A DNA stretch of 64,000 nt from Phenylobacterium sp. (lineage in GTDB: Bacteria > Pseudomonadota > Alphaproteobacteria > Caulobacterales > Caulobacteraceae), in NCBI RefSeq assembly GCF_004799515.1, contig NZ_SSMX01000026.1, positions 372,001 through 436,000 on the forward strand, given 5' to 3'. The notes under the pieces are model-generated. The model did no database searches. It had not been told where the DNA came from and was given only the letters and a program-made list of their open reading frames with translations. Both the position numbers and the translations under genes were made by a program. Of this stretch, positions 23,864 through 32,338 are shown in pieces (positions within the stretch are counted from its first letter, which is position 1; the number at the start of each line of letters is the position of its first letter).

Positions 23864-25270
23864 CTAGTCCGCGTCGGCCAGGGTCTTGACCACGTCGGTC
23901 AGGTAGTCGCGGCCCGTATAGACGGACTTCGCGGCCATGTGCTCATTGAGGCCATGCGCGCCAGAGCCCTCCGGCCCGGACCAGAAGCCCGGCACGCCAT
24001 AGGTCGGGATGCCCACCGGGATCAGATAGAGCGCGTCAGACGCGCCGGTGGACATGGTCGGGATCACCGGCACGCCCGGCCAGTACTTCGCCGCCACGCT
24101 TTCGAAGGCGCCCATGACCTTGGGGTTCATCGGCGCGGGCATGGACTTCGCCCGGATCGGCTGCAGCGGGATCAGCTTGACGCCCGGATCGGCGATGGCG
24201 GCCTCCAGCTTGGCCTTGGTGCCTTCCATGGTGTCGCCCGGGAACATCCGGCAGTTGATGTTGGCGCCCGCCCGTTGCGGCAGGGCGTTCTCCGCATGCC
24301 CGCCGTCCAGCAGGGTCGCCACGCAGGTGGTGCGCAGCATGGAGTGGAAGCCGCGGTCCTTGTTGAGCTCGGCCTCGGCGGCCTTGTCGCCCGGGTCCTT
24401 GGCGATGGCCTGCATGGCCAGGCCGGTGGGATCGGTGCGTCCGGCGCCGGCCTTGGCGAAGAAGGCGCGGGTGGTGTCGTTCAGCTCCAGCGGGAAGTCG
24501 TAGTCGCGCACCTTCAGCAGCGCCTGGGCCAGCTGGTAGATGGCGTTGTCCTTGATCGGCACGGAGGAGTGGCCGCCGGGGTTGGTGGTCTCCATGCGGA
24601 ACTGCTGGACCACCTTCTCGCCCACCTGGACGCCCTGGGTGAGCACCTTGCCGTCCTTGTCGGCCCGGCCGCCGCCGCCCTCGTTCAAGGCGAACTCGGC
24701 GTCGATCAGGTCGCGCTTATTGGTCGCCAGCCAGCTCGCGCCGTTGAAGGCCTCCAGCGTCTCCTCCCCGCAGGTCAGCGCCAGCTTGATGGTGCGCTTG
24801 GGGACGAACTTCTGCTCCTTGAAGCGGGCCAGCATGTCGACCCAGGTGGCGTCGATCACCTTCATGTCCGAGGTGCCGCGGCCGTAGAAGACGCCGTTCT
24901 CCTCGTTCAGCACGAAGGGGTCGCGCACCCAGTCGGCGCGCTTGGCCTCGACCACGTCGAGGTGGCCCAGGAGCAGCATCGGCTTGGCGGTCTTGGACGA
25001 GCCGTGGAGGATGGCCACCACGCCGCCTTCCTTGGGATGGTCGGGCGCCGAGAAGTAGGTGATGTCGCTGTCGGCGAAACCCGCGGCCTTCAGCCGGGCG
25101 CCCATCTTGGCGGCGGCTATGGTGCAGCTGCCCACCGAGAGCGAGGTGTTGGTCTCCACCAGCTCCCTGTAGACCTCGCGGAACTTCACTTGGTCGGGAC
25201 GCAGCTCCTGCGCCGTGGCGCGCCCAGCAACGGTCAACGCCAGGACGGCGGTCAGAACACGGCTCAACAT
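23864..25270 (-). CDS. Exported M20-family peptidase
   Basis: 468 residues with a signal peptide ending near G-R-A-T-A-Q. It belongs to the M20/M25/M40 zinc exopeptidase clan: the first metal motif is L-L-G-H-L-D-V-V, the bridging aspartate is in G-R-G-T-S-D-M-K, the catalytic pair in C-G-E-E, and the last histidine in G-A-H-G-L-N-E-H. The dimerisation domain with N-P-G-G-H-S-S-V-P is inserted as usual. It likely removes amino acids from peptides or hydrolyses acyl amino acids in the periplasm. Its leader has GTTGGGGA before the start. Confidence 0.9.
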   Translation of the reverse strand: MLSRVLTAVLALTVAGRATAQELRPDQVKFREVYRELVETNTSLSVGSCTIAAAKMGARLKAAGFADSDITYFSAPDHPKEGGVVAILHGSSKTAKPMLLLGHLDVVEAKRADWVRDPFVLNEENGVFYGRGTSDMKVIDATWVDMLARFKEQKFVPKRTIKLALTCGEETLEAFNGASWLATNKRDLIDAEFALNEGGGGRADKDGKVLTQGVQVGEKVVQQFRMETTNPGGHSSVPIKDNAIYQLAQALLKVRDYDFPLELNDTTRAFFAKAGAGRTDPTGLAMQAIAKDPGDKAAEAELNKDRGFHSMLRTTCVATLLDGGHAENALPQRAGANINCRMFPGDTMEGTKAKLEAAIADPGVKLIPLQPIRAKSMPAPMNPKVMGAFESVAAKYWPGVPVIPTMSTGASDALYLIPVGIPTYGVPGFWSGPEGSGAHGLNEHMAAKSVYTGRDYLTDVVKTLADAD

Positions 25271-25325
25271 CCCTCAGGTATCCCCAACTCGAAACGGTGA
25301 AGCCGCGACTATGGCGGGCGGCGCC

Positions 25326-26606
25326 CTACGGGTCGAGGGGGTCCGTCAGATCGGCGTGCAGACTGACGATATTGGGCAGGGCCGCCAGGTCGAAGGGCGA
25401 CAGGCGCCTCACCGCGGTCAGCGGCGCGTAGCCGAGTTCGGCGGTGTTGCGCGCGGCGAAGCTGGGCGCCTCGATGCTGCGGCTCTGGTCCTGGGAGGTG
25501 GTCACCAGCATGGGCCGGTCCATGGGCGCGCCGGCGCGGAACAGCAGGCGCACGGCGTTGCGGATGTTGGTGGTGGTGTGGCGCGCATAGGGGTCGACGA
25601 AGACGGCCTCGGGCGGGACGCCGAACTGCTCGACCAGGGCCTGCTTCATCTCGATGGCCTCGGCCCAGGGGGTCTTGTTGGGATGCACATGGCCGCCGGA
25701 GACGATCAGGAAGGGCGCCTTCCCCTCACGCCAGCGCCGCGCCGCCAGGCGCACGCGGAAGAGGCCGCCGGGGGAGAGCCGCGTCTCGCCGGCTTCGAGC
25801 CCCTGGCCCGGCACGACGATGGCGGTGTAGGGCTTTGCCCGCCAGTCGGTCCTGCGGGCGCGGGCGAAGGCCCGGGCGTTCTCGCCGGCCTCGGCCAGGA
25901 CCGAGCCGGGCGGGTCGTAGCGGGCGGCCTCGTCGCGCTGGTTCAGCACCAGGAGGTCGAAGGCGAAGCGCGACCAGGGCGCCAGCGGCGGATCGGTGGG
26001 CGGATCGTCGGCCTCGCTCTCCAAGGCGCCGCGCAGCAGGCCGCGGAAGCGTGGCTCGGCGGGGTCGTAGCTGATGGAATCGATCTCGGGATAGCGGGGC
26101 TTTTCGCCCAGGGCGTAGACGCGGATCAGGCGGTTGACGCCTTGCGCGGTCTCGGTCCAGGCGGCGCGCATCAGGGCGGGATCGTCCAGCCCCACATGCT
26201 TCTGGAAGCGGCCCGAGGGGCGCATCTGGTCACGGACCAGGCGAGCGAGCGGGGCGCCGGGCTGGGCGAGGCGGGCGAGGGCGTCGCCGGCCTTAGCGAT
26301 CTCGGGATCGGTCAGCATCAGCTGGGCGACGGGGCAGGCCGCGCTGGTGCGGCAGGCGGAGAGCACGGCGGCGCGGGTGGCCGCCAGGCGCTGGGCGAGG
26401 GCGGCGAGGTTGGGGTCGGCGGCGACGGCGGCCTTCGCCTGCTGATCGGCGCCGATCAGGGTCAGGAGGTAGGCGTCGGCGTCCAGGACGGGATCGTCGC
26501 TGTGCTGGAAGCGGTAGCCGGGCGACTGGGCGAGCGCCGCGGGCGGAGCGGCGAGGCTGACGGCCGCGCCTAGAGCCACCGAGGCCAGGATGACGATCCA
26601 GCGCAT
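25326..26606 (-). CDS. YdcF/ElyC-type (DUF218) envelope protein
   Basis: 426 residues from the ATG at 26606, with a signal peptide or anchor ending near P-A-A-L-A-Q. The C-terminal half is a DUF218 domain: T-A-I-V-V-P-G-Q-G, R-V-R-L-A-A-R-R-W-R-E-G, F-L-I-V-S-G-G-H-V-H-P and D-P-Y-A-R-H-T-T-T-N-I-R-N-A. DUF218 proteins such as ElyC and SanA act in envelope polymer metabolism. The N-terminal ~200 residues are a domain I do not recognise, containing two close cysteines (S-A-C-R-T-S-A-A-C). Confidence 0.8.
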   Translation of the reverse strand: MRWIVILASVALGAAVSLAAPPAALAQSPGYRFQHSDDPVLDADAYLLTLIGADQQAKAAVAADPNLAALAQRLAATRAAVLSACRTSAACPVAQLMLTDPEIAKAGDALARLAQPGAPLARLVRDQMRPSGRFQKHVGLDDPALMRAAWTETAQGVNRLIRVYALGEKPRYPEIDSISYDPAEPRFRGLLRGALESEADDPPTDPPLAPWSRFAFDLLVLNQRDEAARYDPPGSVLAEAGENARAFARARRTDWRAKPYTAIVVPGQGLEAGETRLSPGGLFRVRLAARRWREGKAPFLIVSGGHVHPNKTPWAEAIEMKQALVEQFGVPPEAVFVDPYARHTTTNIRNAVRLLFRAGAPMDRPMLVTTSQDQSRSIEAPSFAARNTAELGYAPLTAVRRLSPFDLAALPNIVSLHADLTDPLDP

Positions 26607-26610
26607 GAAC

Positions 26611-26636
26611 ACTCCCGAAGCTTTGCTGCGTGAGGG
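26611..26636 (-). promoter_or_regulatory. GCAAAGCTTCGGGAG leader element (copy 3)
   Basis: On the minus strand GCAAAGCTTCGGGAGTGTTC directly precedes the ATG at 26606. It matches the leaders at 10411-10436 and 16469-16494; the last also continues as TGTTC. Confidence 0.4.
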
Positions 26637-26656
26637 ACGGCTAGCTGGGTTGAGTG

Positions 26657-27721
26657 TCAATGCGGCGACGGTGGAGCAGCCGGCAGCGGGGCGCAGGGCG
26701 GCCGGGGCGCCGCTGCCGTCAAGGCGGCGGAGGGGTCCGGACCCAGGCCCGGGCCGGTCCAGAGTGCAGGGTCCTCAAGACCCAACCGCCAGATCGCCAT
26801 CCCGTGAACGCGGTAGATTCGAGCGGCCTGACTTCGGACCGCCGCCGCATCCAACCACCAGACCTGATGAGGGCGACCGTCGCCGCCGATGTAGCTGAAA
26901 TGGGGGTTGCCGTCGGGCGCGCTGCGGATCACCTCGGCATGGTTCACCTGGGCCAGGGCCTCGGCCTGTGTGGCCGAGACGACCGCAGCCGCGCCGCCCA
27001 GCGGCCAGTCGTAGCCATAGGCTCCGAGGGCCACGACGATTTTCCCAGGACTCAGTTCCAAGCGCCGCTCCGCCAAGGCGCCCGAGATCCAGTTAGGGCT
27101 GGCGATGGGTCCGGGAGTCGAGGTCGCCCAGCACTGGTCGTAGGCCATCAGCACCACTGCGTCTGTCGATTGGCCGAGCGCACGGACCAACTCTCCGTCG
27201 GCGCTCATGGTCGCGGTGACCCAGACCTCACGACCGCTCGGTTTCAACGCCGCGCGCAGGCGGGCGAGGAAGGGTGGATAGGTCGTCCAGCCCTTGGGAC
27301 TCAGGTTCTCGAAGTCGAGGACATAGCCGCCGTAACCTTGAGCAGCGGCCTTGACGACCAAGTCGTCGATCACCGCTTGGCTGGCGGCGGTGTCCGCCAA
27401 AACCGCTTCGGCGGCGGTGACGTCCCAAACCTGGTCATGAGCGTTGGAGATGGTCGGATAGACCTTTGGCTTGCGGCGAGCCGCAGCCAGAGCGCCTGGA
27501 AGCGCCTGGTCCGGCTGCCAGCGTACGTGACCCTGGGCCGTGTCGACTGACGCCGATACTGGTGAGACCACCGTCAGGCTGCCGGCGTGGGCGACCAGCG
27601 AGGCCCTCGAGGCCGCGTCCCAGGGCAGGTAGAAGCCGACGGTAAGCGGCGCGGCGGCGGCGTGGCCGGCGAGCGCCAGCAGGGCGACGAGGGCGAGGGC
27701 GGCTGACCGGCGACGGCGCAT
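26657..27721 (-). CDS. Exported GH18-type glycoside hydrolase
   Basis: 354 residues with a signal peptide ending near H-A-A-A-A-P. It has the (beta/alpha)8 pattern of glycoside hydrolase family 18, the YaaH-like branch: G-F-Y-L-P-W-D at strand 1, the catalytic G-G-Y-V-L-D-F-E-N on strand 4 (glutamate as acid/base, aspartate two before it), V-V-L-M-A-Y-D at strand 6 and V-W-W-L-D near the end. Such enzymes cut N-acetylglucosamine-containing polymers. In many proteobacteria this domain is fused to a polysaccharide deacetylase and a glycosyltransferase; here it stands alone with a proline-rich tail. Confidence 0.8.
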   Translation of the reverse strand: MRRRRSAALALVALLALAGHAAAAPLTVGFYLPWDAASRASLVAHAGSLTVVSPVSASVDTAQGHVRWQPDQALPGALAAARRKPKVYPTISNAHDQVWDVTAAEAVLADTAASQAVIDDLVVKAAAQGYGGYVLDFENLSPKGWTTYPPFLARLRAALKPSGREVWVTATMSADGELVRALGQSTDAVVLMAYDQCWATSTPGPIASPNWISGALAERRLELSPGKIVVALGAYGYDWPLGGAAAVVSATQAEALAQVNHAEVIRSAPDGNPHFSYIGGDGRPHQVWWLDAAAVRSQAARIYRVHGMAIWRLGLEDPALWTGPGLGPDPSAALTAAAPRPPCAPLPAAPPSPH

Positions 27722-27754
27722 GGCGCCTGACTTAAGGCCGCCGGCGGCCCGCGG

Positions 27755-29662
27755 CTATATCCTGGCGCAGATGGCGACGTTGGATTTGTAGAAGGCCTCG
27801 TCGGGCTTGAGGAATTGCCCAAGGATCTGCAGGCCCTCGGCGCAGTTCTGCTTGGCCTCGGCGACGCGGCCGGCGTGAGCCAGGACCACGGCGCGGTTCA
27901 CCAGGCGGTCGCCGTGGTTGACGTGCAGGTGGTGGTAGCTGCCGTCGTATTCGATCTTGGCGAGGTCGAGGTCCTTCAGGGCTTCGGCGGTGTGGTCGAG
28001 CTTGGACTCGGCCAGGGCCAGATAGACCAGGCTGCCGCCGGTCTTGGCGTGCGGCCCGTTGTAGGCGCGGCGGAAGATGTCGATGGCCCGCACTAGGTCG
28101 GCGCGGGCGGCGGCGGGCTGGTCGGCGTTCAGCTCGATCTGCCCGCGCTCCGACAGGGCGTCGGCGAGGATCGGATTGCCGTCCTCCAGCACCGCAGTCA
28201 GGATGCCGACCGATTGGCCGATGTCCTCCAGCGCCTGGGCCGTGAGGCCCGCGCCGGCGTCGTTCTCGGCCAGGGTGAGGTAGGCCTGGCCGGTCAGGGC
28301 GTCGCGCTCGCCGATCTGGGCGCGGCTGATCTGGATCGCCTGCAGCAGGGCGGCGCGGGCGTCGTCGTGGCGGCCCATCTCGGCCAGCGTCGTGGCGTGG
28401 TTGATGTTCACCTTCACCAAGACCTGCGGCTTCAGGTTCTTGGCCCGGCGATAGTCGGCGACGGCCTCGGCGTAGGCCTTGTCGGACTCGGCGAATTTGA
28501 AGTTGGAATAGGCGATCCGCCCGCGGAGTTCGGCGGCCTGCCCGCGCTGCTCGGGATATTGCGACAGATCGCGGCCCAGCAATTGCTCGGCTTCCGCCCC
28601 CGTCGCGCTCGCCTGGGGCAGGTCGCCCAGGCGTGCGTAGGTGGACCCCAGCGCCAGGAGCGCGCCGGCGCCGTCCGCGCCGGCCTTGTGGGCGGTCGCG
28701 CGGCCGCCTTCGAGGGTGACGCGGGCCTCTTCCAGCAGGCCCAGGTTGTTGTAGGCGCGGCCCATGGTCTCCAGCAGGCGCGCGGCGATGGCCGGTTGGC
28801 CGGAGAGGTCGGCCTGGGCACGCTTGGCCCCGCGCTCGAGGATGGTCAAGGCGGTGATGGTGCGCGGATTGTCGGTGGCGGGGTTGGCGATGGCGAAGGT
28901 CCCGACCAGGAAGTCGGCGGCGGCCTTGGCGGCGGCGGTCTCGTGCTCGGCCTCGATCCGGCGTTCGTTGGCGTAGACGGCGAGGCCGCCGGTCAGCGCC
29001 ATGCCCGCGGCGGAGGCGGCGGCCAGGACGGTCAGGCTCCGCAGCCGGCGCTGGGCCTCGCGCTGGGCGAGGTCGTCGAAGCGGACGCCGGAGAGCCCGG
29101 CCACCAGCTTCAGGAGGGCCGCCCGGCGCCCGTCGCCCTGGCGGCGCAGATCGGCGGCGATGGGATGGGCGTCCTCGTCGGTGAGCCGCCCGTCGGGGCC
29201 GATCCGGCGGAGCGCTGGCGGGAAGCATTCCTCGTCCTCACGGCCCTTGGCCGAGGCGCCCGGCTCGCCAGCGGCGATCAGGGCCAGGACGCCGCCTTCG
29301 CCATGCAGCCGCTTGAAGGTGATGATCTCCTCGTTGACCCAGGGCGAGCAGGCGGCGGCGGGCGAGCAGACCACCACCAGGCGGATGGAGCGGGCGAGGG
29401 CGGCGCGCAGCTCCGAGCCCAGGTCGCCGGAGGCCGGCAGCTCGTCGCGGTCGCGGAAGATGGGCGTGAGGCGCCGCGGCGCGGGGCCGAGCGGCGTGAG
29501 CTGGCCCACCAGCTTGCGCGGCAGGCGGTAGGATTCCAGGGCGCGGTGCAGCCAGCGGACGGTGGCGGCGTCGGCGTGGCTGTAGCTCAGGAAGGCGCGG
29601 TAGGCCGTCAGCGCCGCGTCGGGCGGCGCCGGGGCCTGGGCGGTGGTCTCGGCGGCGGTCAG
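27755..29662 (-). CDS. TIR domain - transmembrane - TPR protein
   Basis: 635 residues if translation begins at CTG 29662. The TIR domain opens with A-F-L-S-Y-S-H-A-D at residues 23-31 and contains F-R-D-R-D-E-L-P-A-S-G-D-L and S-P-W-V-N-E-E near residue 107-112, the region of the catalytic glutamate in NAD-cleaving TIRs. A single hydrophobic segment (about 210-231) is followed by about 400 residues of TPR-like helical repeats. The first standard start codon, GTG at 29509 (residue 52), would remove the first strand of the TIR domain. The CTG overlaps the PEP-CTERM stop codon (CTGA), suggesting translational coupling. It could be a TIR NADase sensing partners through its TPRs. Confidence 0.8.
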   Translation of the reverse strand: MTAAETTAQAPAPPDAALTAYRAFLSYSHADAATVRWLHRALESYRLPRKLVGQLTPLGPAPRRLTPIFRDRDELPASGDLGSELRAALARSIRLVVVCSPAAACSPWVNEEIITFKRLHGEGGVLALIAAGEPGASAKGREDEECFPPALRRIGPDGRLTDEDAHPIAADLRRQGDGRRAALLKLVAGLSGVRFDDLAQREAQRRLRSLTVLAAASAAGMALTGGLAVYANERRIEAEHETAAAKAAADFLVGTFAIANPATDNPRTITALTILERGAKRAQADLSGQPAIAARLLETMGRAYNNLGLLEEARVTLEGGRATAHKAGADGAGALLALGSTYARLGDLPQASATGAEAEQLLGRDLSQYPEQRGQAAELRGRIAYSNFKFAESDKAYAEAVADYRRAKNLKPQVLVKVNINHATTLAEMGRHDDARAALLQAIQISRAQIGERDALTGQAYLTLAENDAGAGLTAQALEDIGQSVGILTAVLEDGNPILADALSERGQIELNADQPAAARADLVRAIDIFRRAYNGPHAKTGGSLVYLALAESKLDHTAEALKDLDLAKIEYDGSYHHLHVNHGDRLVNRAVVLAHAGRVAEAKQNCAEGLQILGQFLKPDEAFYKSNVAICARI

Positions 29663-30306
29663 GTGACCGTCTCAGCCCGACCGCGTCGGCGGCGCAGGCC
29701 GGCGCCGGCGAGGCCGAAGCCCGCAATCATCAGCGCCCAGGACGCCGGCTCCGGCACGCCGCCCGTCGGCGCGGTGGGCAGGTTGGGGGAGTTGGAGACG
29801 GAGTAGACGTAAGGCACGCCAACGTCCTCGACATGGTTGCCGAGGCCGCCGGGCTTTTCCGCGCTGTCCGAGGGAAAGAACGTCAGCAGCCAGACGCCTT
29901 TCGGATCCTCGCTGTTGGGCAGGATGGTGTCGAAGTCGAAACTGCCGTCGCCGAAGGGTTGCGGATAGCTTTCAGCGATGCCGGTGAGCTCGAGCGCGTC
30001 CTTGCCCGGCAAGGTGGTGAAGGTGGCGCTGAAATCACCGAGGTCCGCGGGGGTCATGTCCAAGCTGACCACGCTCGACGAATATTCGAAGTCCACGAAG
30101 TTGGAGAGGGTCGCGGTGGTCCCCAGTGTGTAGTTCTGCAAGGTCAGTACGCCCAGGCCGTAGCCGATACAGTCGTTCGCGGCGCACTGGCCGACAAAGT
30201 CGATGTAGGTGAGGTCGGCCCCGACGCCGGTCGCGGCCGCCGGCAGGGCGGTCAGCAGGCCTAGGCCCAGCGCTGCGGCGGTCCCTGCGATGGCAAGCTT
30301 ACCCAT
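29659..30306 (-). CDS. PEP-CTERM sorted exported protein
   Basis: 215 residues from the ATG at 30306, which follows GGGGAGGATCGA. A signal peptide ends near A-A-A-T-G. The C terminus has the sorting signal V-P-E-P-A-S-W-A-L-M-I-A-G-F-G-L-A, then a hydrophobic helix and R-R-R-R-G-R, recognised by exosortase systems that place proteins on the surface or in the exopolysaccharide matrix. The middle is a beta-rich domain with one C-A-A-N-D-C pair. Its stop codon overlaps the probable CTG start of the TIR gene. No exosortase is in the window. Confidence 0.88.
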   Translation of the reverse strand: MGKLAIAGTAAALGLGLLTALPAAATGVGADLTYIDFVGQCAANDCIGYGLGVLTLQNYTLGTTATLSNFVDFEYSSSVVSLDMTPADLGDFSATFTTLPGKDALELTGIAESYPQPFGDGSFDFDTILPNSEDPKGVWLLTFFPSDSAEKPGGLGNHVEDVGVPYVYSVSNSPNLPTAPTGGVPEPASWALMIAGFGLAGAGLRRRRGRAETVT

Positions 30307-30324
30307 TCGATCCTCCCCAGCCAC

Positions 30325-30350
30325 ATCCCCGGACGTCGGGGATCCCCGAC
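30325..30350. promoter_or_regulatory. Overlapping palindromes upstream of the PEP-CTERM gene
   Basis: Two overlapping symmetric elements: ATCCCCG-GACGT-CGGGGAT (30325-30343) and the perfect 16-bp palindrome GTCGGGGATCCCCGAC (30335-30350). They sit 19-44 bp upstream of the PEP-CTERM start and within the divergent region before the SLOG-SLATT gene. They are mutually exclusive as hairpins and may be operator or leader structure. Confidence 0.5.
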
Positions 30351-30504
30351 ATTTAAGAAAACCTTAACCGTGAGGGGCGCCGCCGCCGAGCTTGTTAAAA
30401 TTGTTCAGGGTGACGGGCCGGGAACGACCGGCGATACGGCTCCCCACGGCGGCGGCGGGCGGCTAGGGTGGCCGCTGAACCGGGTTATGGCGGGCGGGGG
30501 ACAG

Positions 30505-32337
30505 ATGCGAGAACAGGCTGCGCAGCATCCGCCGCGCCCCGCGCTCACCTTCCGCCTAGGGGTCACCGGGCACCGGGCGCTGTCGGCGGCGGCGGCGCGG
30601 CGGCTCGAGCCCAAGGTGGCGGCCCTGCTGGCGGCCGTGGCTGAGCGGGTGGTCGCGGCGCATGTGGCGCACACCCACGCCTACCGGCCGCAGGCGCCCC
30701 GGCTGGTGCTCATCTCGCAACTCGCCAAGGGGGCCGACCAGCTGGCGGCGCGGACGGGCCTGGAGCTGGGCTTCGGCCTGCGCACCGTCCTGCCATTTCC
30801 ACACGCCACCTACCGCGCCGAGTTCACCGGCGCCGACGGCGAGGCCTTCGACGCGCTCCTGGCGCGCTCAGATCACGTCTGGGAGCTGCCGGGCGTCGCG
30901 GTGGACGAGGCGGGCGCGGCCGTCGCCCACGACCGCGGCTATGCGCTGGCCGGCGAGTCCACCGTGGCCCAGTGCGACATCCTGCTGGCGATCTGGGACG
31001 GCCAGGCGGCGCGCGGCCACGGCGGCACGGCCGATGTGGTGGAGTATGCGATCCGCCGTGGCGTGCCGGTGCTGCACCTCGATCCGGAGGGCGCGCGCGA
31101 GCCGAGCGTCCTGTGGTCGGCGTTCGGCGGCCTGGCGCCGGACCGGCTGGACCGGCACAGCGCCCCGCGCCGGCCGCTGGACGGGACGAGCCTGAGCGAG
31201 ATCGTCGAGGCGATGCTGGCGCCGCCCGCGCCCAAGCCGGAGCGGGCGGCGCTCACCCTGTTCCTGGGCGAGCGGCGCTGGCGCTTGCGGCTGCGGCCGG
31301 AATTCCCGCTCTTGATGGCGCTGACCGGCGTGCGGCGGCTGCGGCGGCGCAACTTCGTCTCGGTGGACTATGAGACCGCAGCGGCGGCGGACTGGGCGGC
31401 CTTCTACGACCAGCCGATCGCCGGCTCCGCGGCGGCGCGGGCGGGCCTGGCGGCGGTGCAGCGGGCCTTCGCCTGGTCGGACGGCCTGGCCGACCACTAC
31501 GCCCAGACCTACCGCAGCGCGCTGATCTTCAACTATGTGGCCGCCGCGCTTTCGGTGTTGCTGGCGCTGGTCGGCGTATTGGCGCCGGCGGCGAAGATCT
31601 GGCTGCTGCTGGGCGAGCTGACGCTGATCAGCCTTCTGATCCTCAACACCACCTTCGGCAACCGCGCGGAGTGGCACCGCCGCTGGCTGGACTACCGCAT
31701 GCTGGCCGAGCAGCTGAGGCCCATGCGCACCCTGGCTCTCCTGGGGGCGGCCAGCCCCCTGCGCAGCCTGCACGGGATCAGCGAGGCGAGCTGGCGCTGG
31801 ACCGACTGGTACGCCGCCGCCACCTGGCGCGACATCGGCCCGCCGCTGTCGATCCCCAGCCAGGATGCGCTCACCGGCCTGGTCGACCACTTCGCGCGCC
31901 AGGAGGTGGTCGACCAGGTGCGCTACAACCACGCCAACGCCGAGCGGATGCACCAGCTGGACCACCGGCTGCACCTGGCAGGCACGGCGCTGTTCTACCT
32001 GACCGTGGCGCTCGGCCTAACGGCGCTGATCGGCATCCTGGCGGGCAGTGAGCTGGTCCACACCTATGGGCGGTGGCTGACGGTGGCCTCTGCGGGCCTG
32101 CCGACCATCGGCGCGGCCCTGTTCGGCATCCGCGGCCAGGGCGATTTCATCGGCGCGTCCGGCCGCTCGGCAGAGACGGCGGACAAGCTGCAGGAGGTCG
32201 CCGAGGAGCTGAAGGCCCGCCCGGCCGACCTGACCCGCGCCAGCCGGGCGCTGGAGAACGCCGCCCGCGTGATGCTGGCCGACCTCGGCGAGTGGCGGGT
32301 AAGCTACCGCCACCGCAAGCTGGCGATCCCGGCCTAG
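30505..32337 (+). CDS. SLOG domain - SLATT-type transmembrane protein
   Basis: 610 residues from the ATG at 30505, which follows GGGGGACAG. Residues 13-195 have the pattern of a SLOG Rossmann-like nucleotide-binding domain: L-G-V-T-G-H-R (18-24), S-Q-L-A-K-G-A-D-Q-L-A-A (71-82), V-L-P-F-P, C-D-I-L-L-A-I-W-D-G (157-166) and G-H-G-G-T-A-D-V-V (171-179). The rest has two pairs of membrane helices (about 340-360 and 364-382; 491-514 and 523-542) separated by a W-H-R-R-W-L-D-Y-R-M-L-A-E-Q-L-R segment, like the SLATT 2TM effector domains. Such proteins are predicted to open membranes or signal when the SLOG part binds a nucleotide. It is divergent from the PEP-CTERM and TIR genes. Confidence 0.78.
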   Translation: MREQAAQHPPRPALTFRLGVTGHRALSAAAARRLEPKVAALLAAVAERVVAAHVAHTHAYRPQAPRLVLISQLAKGADQLAARTGLELGFGLRTVLPFPHATYRAEFTGADGEAFDALLARSDHVWELPGVAVDEAGAAVAHDRGYALAGESTVAQCDILLAIWDGQAARGHGGTADVVEYAIRRGVPVLHLDPEGAREPSVLWSAFGGLAPDRLDRHSAPRRPLDGTSLSEIVEAMLAPPAPKPERAALTLFLGERRWRLRLRPEFPLLMALTGVRRLRRRNFVSVDYETAAAADWAAFYDQPIAGSAAARAGLAAVQRAFAWSDGLADHYAQTYRSALIFNYVAAALSVLLALVGVLAPAAKIWLLLGELTLISLLILNTTFGNRAEWHRRWLDYRMLAEQLRPMRTLALLGAASPLRSLHGISEASWRWTDWYAAATWRDIGPPLSIPSQDALTGLVDHFARQEVVDQVRYNHANAERMHQLDHRLHLAGTALFYLTVALGLTALIGILAGSELVHTYGRWLTVASAGLPTIGAALFGIRGQGDFIGASGRSAETADKLQEVAEELKARPADLTRASRALENAARVMLADLGEWRVSYRHRKLAIPA

Positions 32338-32338
32338 A

